Source: an uncultured Dermatophilus sp.
GTDB taxonomy: Bacteria > Actinomycetota > Actinomycetes > Actinomycetales > Dermatophilaceae
Direction of reading: 5' to 3'
Assembly: GCA_945876925.1 (NCBI GenBank)
Contig: CAMCQD010000124.1
Coordinates: forward strand, 1-5,880
Length of the DNA: 5,880 nt
This document shows positions 1-5,880 of the stretch, piece by piece; within the stretch, counting starts at the first letter, position 1, and every line of letters starts with the position of its first letter. Position numbers and translations under genes: made by a program. The notes beneath the pieces were generated by a model. The model did no database searches. It saw only the letters and a list, made by a program, of their open reading frames with translations, and was not told the DNA's origin.

Positions 1-1423
<1,423 letters not shown>

Positions 1424-1447
1424 GGCACACCTGCCTCGTCTGTGCTC

Positions 1448-1471
1448 GTACCCGCCGGCGGTGGCGGGTAC
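1448..1471. promoter_or_regulatory. Perfect 9-bp inverted repeat, candidate operator or leader hairpin of the GntP gene
   Basis: GTACCCGCC (1448-1456) and GGCGGGTAC (1463-1471) are exact reverse complements separated by 6 bases. The repeat begins 25 bases upstream of the symporter ATG. Sugar-acid transporters are commonly controlled by dimeric repressors (GntR or LacI families) that bind such sites. The same sequence could instead form an RNA hairpin in the leader. No regulator gene lies in the window. Confidence 0.4.
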
Positions 1472-1516
1472 CTGGCGGTGAGGAGGCGCGCAGGCGAGGC
1501 TGCCCGCTCCCCGGTT

Positions 1517-1536
1517 GCCCGGCCACGTCGCCGGGC
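1517..1536. repeat. Perfect 7-bp inverted repeat in the GntP leader region
   Basis: GCCCGGC (1517-1523) and GCCGGGC (1530-1536) are exact reverse complements with a 6-base spacer. This is the same spacer length as the repeat at 1448-1471. The arms are pure G and C, so chance is a real alternative in DNA this rich in GC. Confidence 0.3.
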
Positions 1537-1726
1537 CTGCCGTCAGGGTAGACGGGCCGGCCCGCCCGGACCGGCGATCCGGGTTTCCCGCCCCCGGCTA
1601 ACTTCCGCCACCGGAAACAGCCACCGGCACCGGAGGCGTCACCGCGTCACCCGGCCTGCTCCCGGGAGGGCGCGCGCCCGGGTCGCCGCCGGGGTGGCGA
1701 GGACCGCTAGCCGATGGCGGATCACA

Positions 1727-1732
1727 TACACT
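1727..1732 (+). promoter_or_regulatory. Putative -10 element for the membrane-protein gene
   Basis: TACACT fits the actinobacterial TANNNT -10 pattern. It would place the transcript start near 1739 and leave a leader of about 25 bases containing the Shine-Dalgarno. I found no good -35 hexamer at 16-19 bases upstream, so this is tentative. Confidence 0.35.
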
Positions 1733-1753
1733 GCCGTCGAAATCAGCTGCCTA

Positions 1754-1760
1754 GGGGAGG
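1754..1760 (+). promoter_or_regulatory. Strong Shine-Dalgarno that sets the start at 1765
   Basis: GGGGAGG lies 4 bases before the ATG at 1765. It is the reason for choosing this start over the in-frame upstream ATG at 1714. That upstream ATG would lie before the putative -10 element and has no comparable ribosome binding site. Confidence 0.7.
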
Positions 1761-1764
1761 GCCC

Positions 1765-2607
1765 ATGGCCGACAGCGGGGCGAACCGGCATGATGGCGCG
1801 CCCGATCCGGCGGGGCCCGTTACCTGCCCCGAGCCCTGGACGTGGCCCGGGATCGCGGTACCCCTAGCAGCCTGGGCCGCCGACCTGATCGTGTGCTCGC
1901 AGGCGGTGATCCTGCTCGGCAGAGCCCGCGAGCCGGCCGCCTGGCTCATCGCCCTGGCTGCCGCGTCCATTGCCGGGTCCTTCATTTACGGCCGCTGGGT
2001 TCACCACTGCGAGGTACGCGCGCTCAGCCCTGCCGACAGGCAGCTCCTCAAGCGCCGCAGAGAGGCACGGGCACAGGTGCGGCGCGTGGACTCCGAATGG
2101 GCCAGGAAGGTGAAGCACGCGCGGCGGGCACGCGTGAAAGCCGCCGGGCCCCAGCTTCACGGCGCATACGGGCCTATCCGGTACACGGACCTGACCATCG
2201 ACGTGGATGGCTGGCACCTCGACCTCCATCCCCTCATCACCGCGGTCCTCACGTACCGCCCGGACCGGGAATCCGATGGCTCACCGGGCACCGCAGTGGC
2301 CGAGGTCAGCATCGCCGACAGCAGAACCGGCAAGAGCAGGACCGTGAAGTACAAGAATCCGGACATCACGAAGGTGCAGCACCTCATCGAGGGGATCCGC
2401 CAGGCTGCGGCGGCCTCCCCCAGCGCCCGGGAGGCACAGAAAACCCGGATCGCAGCGGCCGACGAGGAACTCAGGAAAACGAATGCCCTGCGAGCTGAGG
2501 CCGTGCGGAATGCCGAGGCCGAACTGAATAAGATCGCCTCCGACCCCATTACCAGAATGCGCCCCCATTGGGAACGGGCACGCAGGGCGAGGCGCTACCA
2601 CGGCTGA
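1765..2607 (+). CDS. Uncharacterised two-helix membrane protein with a cytoplasmic alpha/beta domain
   Basis: I do not recognise this 280-residue protein. After a polar N-terminus of about 25 residues come two hydrophobic segments, about 29-52 and 59-79, which should form a membrane hairpin. A strongly basic stretch follows (about 85-128, many Arg, Lys and Ala), pointing to a cytoplasmic position by the positive-inside rule and a likely helix. Residues about 135-215 look like a compact domain of alternating beta strands ending in a helix (KVQHLIEGIRQAAA). The strand pattern with ITAV and the closing helix is loosely like bacterial PH-like domains (DUF4429/bPH type), but this is inference only. 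Residues 218-262 are a charged helical, possibly coiled-coil, tail; the last 15 are basic. Lys and Asn codons are commoner than in its neighbours, and local GC is lower. The gene stands alone, divergent from the symporter and convergent with the MFS gene. Start and stop are well supported. Confidence 0.78.
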   Translation: MADSGANRHDGAPDPAGPVTCPEPWTWPGIAVPLAAWAADLIVCSQAVILLGRAREPAAWLIALAAASIAGSFIYGRWVHHCEVRALSPADRQLLKRRREARAQVRRVDSEWARKVKHARRARVKAAGPQLHGAYGPIRYTDLTIDVDGWHLDLHPLITAVLTYRPDRESDGSPGTAVAEVSIADSRTGKSRTVKYKNPDITKVQHLIEGIRQAAAASPSAREAQKTRIAAADEELRKTNALRAEAVRNAEAELNKIASDPITRMRPHWERARRARRYHG

Positions 2608-2662
2608 TCGCTATGAACCTGTAGCCGGTGAGGGACTGCCAGCTTCCCGGCGTGAGGCGAAT

Positions 2663-2684
2663 GACCCGGTTGGGGGTCCGGGTC
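2663..2684 (+). terminator. Possible transcription terminator hairpin after the membrane-protein gene
   Basis: GACCCGG (2663-2669) pairs perfectly with CCGGGTC (2678-2684) around an 8-base loop, 55 bases past the stop codon. No T-run follows. Actinobacterial terminators often lack a U-tract, but a GC-rich hairpin alone is weak evidence. Confidence 0.35.
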
Positions 2685-2860
2685 CTCCCGCCAGCTCCCT
2701 GCCTGCGGTTTTGCGGCCACGGCAGGTGGTTACCCGGCTCGCGTCCCGCGCACCGTCACCGCCCCTTCGCACCCTTAAGCCCGCGAGCACCGATTCCCCT
2801 TCTCCGGCAGCCCCTGTCACCTCCCGCGCCCCCTCAGCGCCGCTGCGGTCCATCGCTGCT

Positions 2861-2876
2861 CCCGGGCAGGCCCGGG
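2861..2876 (-). terminator. Possible terminator hairpin after the MFS gene
   Basis: Two CCCGGG arms (2861-2866 and 2871-2876) pair around the loop CAGG. The hairpin lies about 31 bases beyond the stop of the minus-strand MFS gene. It has no U-tract in that direction, so the call rests on position and stem only. Confidence 0.3.
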
Positions 2877-2907
2877 CGCAAGCGCGCCGCGTACTCAGAC
2901 CGCGCGC

Positions 2908-4281
2908 CTAGCCGGCCGGGCGCTCACTGCGGGCGGCCAGCTCCTCGACGCTGCACTCCAGGTCGCGCGGGCTCAGCGCCGGTCCCGCGGCGCAGCATGC
3001 GACGACCAGGACCCCGCCGAGCGCCAGCAGCCCGATGACGGCCCCGCTGACCCCCAGCACCCGCTGCAGCGCGGGCAGGTAGAACGGGTACAGGGCCGGG
3101 ATGACGATCGACAGGCTGTACGCCGTGCCGTACCCGGTGGCCCGCACGACGGCTGGCAGCCGCTCAGACAGGTACGCCCCGACCGGCCCGTACGCGGTCA
3201 CCGTGACGATCTGCAGCATCGCGGCCCCGGCGATCGCCGCCCCCAGCGTGCGCTGCCCCATCAGCCACGAGAACGCGCCCGGGCCGGCGATCGCCGCGAG
3301 CGCGCCCCACAGCAGGAAGAACCGGCGCCTGCCCAGCAGAGTCGACAGGTGCCCGGTGAGCGCCATCACGGCGGCCTGGGCCAGGCAGGCGCAGCCCATG
3401 ACGACCGGCACCGAGGAGGCGTCCAGGCCCGCGTCCGCGGCCAGCCTCCCGGGCAGCGCGACGACGGTCATCTGGGTCATCAGCCACAGCCCGGTCATCA
3501 GGCCGAACATCTGCCAGAACGCGGCCCGGTAGCGGCCGGTCATGACCTCGCGCAGCCCTGCGGGGGCGGCCGCTGAGCCGGCAGCCCGGTGCCGCCGGAA
3601 CGCCGGGGCATCCACCACGTGACGCCGGTAGTAGGCGAGCATGCCCAGGGAGGCGGCCGCCCCGGCGAGAAACGGCACCCGCCAGCCCCAGGCCGCGTAC
3701 GAGCCGGTGCCCAGCGCGGCCAGCAGCCCGGCCGCGCCGAAGGCGACGCTGGCCTGCGCGCAGGGCGCCATCGACATGATCAGCCCGGAGTACAGGCCGC
3801 GCAGCCTGGGCCGGGACCATTCCATCGCCAGCGGGATGGCGGCGCTGTACTCGCCGGCGATGAACACCCCGCCGGCGAACCGCAGCACGAGCACGGCCCA
3901 GATCGAGGCCGGCCCGATGACGTCGTAGGCGGGCAGCAGCCCGATGGCCGCAGTGCACGCGGCCGTCCCGGCGATGGCCAGCCGCGTGGTGCGGGTGCGG
4001 CCCCAGCGGTCGGCGACCCGGCCGAAGATCATCCCTCCGATAGGCCGTCCCAGCAGCATCGCGATGACCACCATCGCCCCGGTGACCAGGCCCGCGTGCG
4101 GCCCGGCCAGGACCGGCAGCGCCGGGGTGAGCGCCACCAGCGGAAGGAAGATGTGGAACTGGTCGGCATAGTTGCCGGCCACCCCGCCGCGCAGCGCCGC
4201 CCGGCCCTCCGGGGGCAGCGAATCCGCCTGGCGGCCAGCGGCACCGGGAGCGGGGTCGCTGGGCATGCAGTGGCTGATCAT
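2908..4281 (-). CDS. MFS transporter, metabolite:H+ symporter (MHS) type
   Basis: This 457-residue integral membrane protein is a proton-coupled importer of the major facilitator superfamily. The MHS subgroup takes up organic acids or osmolytes such as 2-oxoglutarate, citrate, shikimate, proline or betaine. Diagnostic motifs are present: GRPIGGMIFGRVADRWGR (78-95), matching the MHS form of MFS motif A; RFAGGVFIAGEYSAA (134-148), the GEY signature; WGWRVPFLAGA (198-208) followed by DAPAFRRH before the central loop; and YGPVGAYLSERLPAVVRATG (364-383) in the C-terminal half. Length and about twelve hydrophobic segments fit a complete protein. The stop is TAG at 2910-2908. The start is less sure. 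ATG 4281 has AAAGGGG 11 bases upstream and GAGG too close; ATG 4266 and ATG 4347 are in frame but lack a good ribosome binding site. The frame stays open upstream to 4638, but that part is Arg/Gly/Pro-rich and looks non-coding. The substrate cannot be read from the sequence. Confidence 0.9.
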   Translation of the reverse strand: MISHCMPSDPAPGAAGRQADSLPPEGRAALRGGVAGNYADQFHIFLPLVALTPALPVLAGPHAGLVTGAMVVIAMLLGRPIGGMIFGRVADRWGRTRTTRLAIAGTAACTAAIGLLPAYDVIGPASIWAVLVLRFAGGVFIAGEYSAAIPLAMEWSRPRLRGLYSGLIMSMAPCAQASVAFGAAGLLAALGTGSYAAWGWRVPFLAGAAASLGMLAYYRRHVVDAPAFRRHRAAGSAAAPAGLREVMTGRYRAAFWQMFGLMTGLWLMTQMTVVALPGRLAADAGLDASSVPVVMGCACLAQAAVMALTGHLSTLLGRRRFFLLWGALAAIAGPGAFSWLMGQRTLGAAIAGAAMLQIVTVTAYGPVGAYLSERLPAVVRATGYGTAYSLSIVIPALYPFYLPALQRVLGVSGAVIGLLALGGVLVVACCAAGPALSPRDLECSVEELAARSERPAG

Positions 4282-4685
4282 CGCCTCACGTGCCCCTTTC
4301 ACGTCGGCGGCCTGCGCGGATACGGCCGGTGCGTCCTTCGCCGGCATCGCCCGGTGGTCCGGTGCAGCCTCATCCCGCTCTGCGCGCTGGCCTCGCGATC
4401 CGGCGGGGCCAGCGGGTACGTTACCGCCTGCGCACCGGCGGCAGCGGCAGCCCGGGGAACCCGCCCGGCACACGCCCCGGCGGGGTGCCTCCCCGTGGCG
4501 GCTAGGCGTCACCCGGGGGCCAGGCCGCCGCCTCCCCGGTGATGCAGCCCCCGCCGGGCCTGCCCCGCAGCTGCCCGGCGCTCCCCCGCGCAAAGGGTGC
4601 GCGCGTACTGGCCGCGCACCCACCGGGAGGGCTGCCACCTGGACTCGGTTCGGTTGTGGGGCAATCGGTCACTAGCCTTCCTTGC
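4282..4685. other. Divergent intergenic region between the MFS and helicase-like genes
   Basis: I see no gene in these 404 bases. Frames stay open on both strands only because stop codons are rare at this GC content; their translations are Arg/Gly/Pro/Ala-rich without structure. The region should contain the MFS promoter, for which I see only a weak minus-strand TANNNT match (TAACGT, 4423 down to 4418), and the helicase-gene promoter at its right end. Confidence 0.6.
4673..4678 (+). promoter_or_regulatory. Putative -10 element giving a leaderless transcript
   Basis: TAGCCT fits TANNNT and ends 7 bases before the ATG at 4686, so transcription would start at or next to the A of the start codon. 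The gene has no Shine-Dalgarno in front of this ATG, which agrees with leaderless translation, common in actinobacteria. CGGTTG (4651-4656) stands 16 bases upstream and is only a weak -35 candidate. Confidence 0.45.
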
Positions 4686-5880
4686 ATGCCTGGGACGACA
4701 CCACACCTGCGGGACGCGACCATCGCTGACGTCCTGGAGTACTGGCGTTGTGCCGAGCTGTTCGGGCCGCGCACCGTACCGGCCCCCGACCCGGACAATC
4801 CCGGCGCCCCCGTGGTCGCCTGGCGGCAGGGGCGGCGGCTGCCGTGGGACATGCTCGCCAGGCCCGCGCCGCGCGACGGCACCCAGATGGCCTGGCAGCA
4901 CACCGTATACCTGGGCGAGTTCGACCTCGAAGCGATCTACGCCCATCTGCTGCGCGCGAGCTCGCCCCAGGGCGGGCCGCAGCTGCGCTACCGGGAATGC
5001 CGCGGTGGCGTGGGGGCGGTGGCCGCGATCGTCGTCAGCGACGACGGGCGGGTGCTGGCCGGGTCGGAGCAGCTGTCCTCGGCCGCGTGGGCAGTGGGCC
5101 GCACGGCGGTGCCCAACCCGGGCACGCCGGACTGGTTCGAGGGCTACCAGCGCGCCTGGGCCAGTTTCAGCGAGGCGATCCGCAACACGGTCGCCTCCGC
5201 CCGTCGCGTGCGCGGGTACACCAATGAGCCCCGGGTAGACGCCGACCTGCTGCTGCGCCTGCTCGGCCGGGCCCAGCTGCACGCCGGGGTGCGCACCCTG
5301 GACGGCATGAACGCGCCCCGGATCGTGATCGCCAGCCGTCCCGTGCCGGCTCACCTGGCGCAGCTGCCGCCGCAGCGCGACGTGCTCAACAGCCCGTTCG
5401 CGGCCGACCTGGCCATCCTCACCGACCAGGACTGGGGGCCGGCCCTGTCCGGGTTGCTGCTGCCGCAGGCCGCCGCCAGCACGACCAGTGGCCAGGCGCA
5501 CGTGACCGGCCCGGCCGGGGCGAGCGCCGCCAGCGGTGACGCCGAGCCGGCCGGTACCATCAGCGACCCCGGCGCCGCGCGGGGCTGCGGGAATGAGGAC
5601 CACTCAGACGCCGCAGGCCACGACGCCGCTCTCCCGGCGCCCGGCCCCGCCGCCCCGCAGGACGCGGCAGGCCCCGCCGCCCCGGTAAGCCGCGTGGACG
5701 TGCGAACCGACCCGGCCGCCCTGCCCGCCGCGACCGGACGCCAGATCCCCTCCGGCGGACGCTGGCCCGGCAGTTCGCGCCCGCCCTCGGCCACCAGTGA
5801 GCAGGCCGCGGTGGAGTACGCCCGCTCCGCCCGCGGCGGCGGCCTGGCCGCCGTCACCGTGCCCGCCGGCACCGACGCCG
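4686..5880 (+). CDS. Helicase-like protein (SF1, AAA_11/AAA_12 type), N-terminal part only
   Basis: The reading frame is open for 398 codons from the ATG at 4686 and runs off the right edge. The N-terminal half resembles, from memory, the front domain of large actinobacterial SF1 helicases (roughly 1,000 residues or more). Matching pieces are VLEYWRCAELFGP (16-28), the tryptophan-containing AWQHTVYLGEFDLE (69-82), LSSAAWAVGRTAVPNPGTPDWFEGY (130-154, shown in the sequence as LSSAAWAVGR then PNPGTPDWFEGY) and RDVLNSPFAADLAIL (231-245). A low-complexity Ala/Pro/Gly linker spans about 261-345. Then GGRWP (357-361) and SEQAAVEYAR (371-380) precede LAAVTVPAGTDA (387-398), which sits where a Q-motif and Walker A loop are expected. 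The next codon starts with G, so AGTDA-G-K-[ST] is possible. No helicase motif beyond this can be seen, so catalysis is inferred. The start is supported by a leaderless-type -10 and by the position of the YWR motif; GTG 4656 is an in-frame alternative without an SD. Confidence 0.72.
   Translation, partial: MPGTTPHLRDATIADVLEYWRCAELFGPRTVPAPDPDNPGAPVVAWRQGRRLPWDMLARPAPRDGTQMAWQHTVYLGEFDLEAIYAHLLRASSPQGGPQLRYRECRGGVGAVAAIVVSDDGRVLAGSEQLSSAAWAVGRTAVPNPGTPDWFEGYQRAWASFSEAIRNTVASARRVRGYTNEPRVDADLLLRLLGRAQLHAGVRTLDGMNAPRIVIASRPVPAHLAQLPPQRDVLNSPFAADLAILTDQDWGPALSGLLLPQAAASTTSGQAHVTGPAGASAASGDAEPAGTISDPGAARGCGNEDHSDAAGHDAALPAPGPAAPQDAAGPAAPVSRVDVRTDPAALPAATGRQIPSGGRWPGSSRPPSATSEQAAVEYARSARGGGLAAVTVPAGTDA
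5643..5684 (+). repeat. 15-base direct repeat in the linker of the helicase-like gene
   Basis: GGCCCCGCCGCCCCG occurs at 5643-5657 and 5670-5684, offset by 27 bases. The spacing keeps the frame, so the encoded GPAAP repeats nine residues later. It lies in the low-complexity linker and may be a site of slippage. Confidence 0.6.

Larger units (their letters stand above)
1424..1764. other. Divergent intergenic region between the GntP symporter and the membrane protein
   Basis: I see no gene in these 341 bases; the open frames here have no coding pattern. The region must hold the promoters of both divergent genes. On the symporter side it has two perfect inverted repeats (1448-1471 and 1517-1536) and a weak minus-strand TANNNT match (TACCCT, 1550 down to 1545) with no convincing -35. 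A small 5-bp hairpin with a 4-base loop lies at 1603-1616 (TTCCG/CGGAA). On the plus side it has a -10 match and a strong ribosome binding site, listed separately. Confidence 0.7.
2608..2907. other. Convergent intergenic spacer with hairpins
   Basis: These 300 bases lie between the 3' ends of the membrane-protein gene and the MFS gene. I see no credible protein gene in either strand; the open frames are Pro/Arg/Ala-rich composition artefacts. The stretch contains two perfect hairpins (2663-2684 and 2861-2876) and, at 2624-2696, a sequence that can be folded into a poor tRNA-like cloverleaf (see findings). Confidence 0.65.

Noticed and set aside
2628..3038. 136-codon plus-strand open frame crossing the convergent spacer.
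   Set aside because: It is Pro/Arg-rich, has no ribosome binding site and runs into the 3' end of the MFS gene on the other strand.
4412..4423. GCGGGTAC upstream of the MFS gene also occurs in the palindrome upstream of the GntP gene (1464-1471), suggesting a shared operator.
   Set aside because: Only 8 bases are shared, the second site lacks the 9-bp dyad, and such matches are expected by chance between two GC-rich regions of this size.
3589..4542. 317-codon plus-strand open frame opposite the MFS gene.
   Set aside because: It is a Gly/Arg/Pro/His-rich shadow of the MHS transporter, which carries the real motifs on the minus strand.
4282..4638. The MFS reading frame stays open on the minus strand for 119 more codons upstream of 4281.
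   Set aside because: The translation is Arg/Gly/Pro/Ala-rich with no motif, and known MHS transporters begin close to the first helix. Stops are simply rare at this GC content.
4509..5603. 364-codon minus-strand open frame overlapping the helicase-like gene.
   Set aside because: Its Arg/Gly/His-rich composition and lack of any fold or motif contrast with the plus-strand frame, which has recognisable conserved segments.

Overview
The window looks like chromosomal DNA from a high-GC actinomycete (Actinomycetota). G+C is very high, third codon positions are almost all G or C, and a leaderless-type start is visible. The genus cannot be fixed from the sequence. The layout is two large genes cut by the window edges, plus two complete genes between them.

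Region by region: (1) positions 1-1423, minus strand, a nearly complete GntP-family gluconate/sugar-acid:H+ symporter whose C-terminus runs off the left edge. (2) 1424-1764, a divergent intergenic region with two perfect inverted repeats upstream of the symporter and a promoter plus strong Shine-Dalgarno for the next gene. (3) 1765-2607, plus strand, a 280-residue uncharacterised protein with two membrane helices and a cytoplasmic alpha/beta domain; its base composition is less GC-rich than the neighbours. (4) 2608-2907, a 300-base convergent spacer with two hairpins and a degenerate tRNA-like fold. (5) 2908-4281, minus strand, a complete major facilitator of the metabolite:H+ symporter (MHS) type. 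(6) 4282-4685, a divergent region with no gene that I can support. (7) 4686-5880, plus strand, the first 398 residues of a large protein that resembles the N-terminal part of actinobacterial superfamily 1 (AAA_11/AAA_12-type) helicases. It is cut at what appears to be the start of the nucleotide-binding loop.

The two transporters suggest uptake of small organic acids, but they are not in one operon and nothing shows that they work together. The membrane protein and the helicase-like gene each stand alone with their own start signals. I see no CRISPR array, insertion sequence, intact RNA gene or recognised multi-gene defence system. The most open questions are the unknown membrane protein, the helicase-like protein with its unusual P-loop context, and the inverted repeats in front of the symporter.
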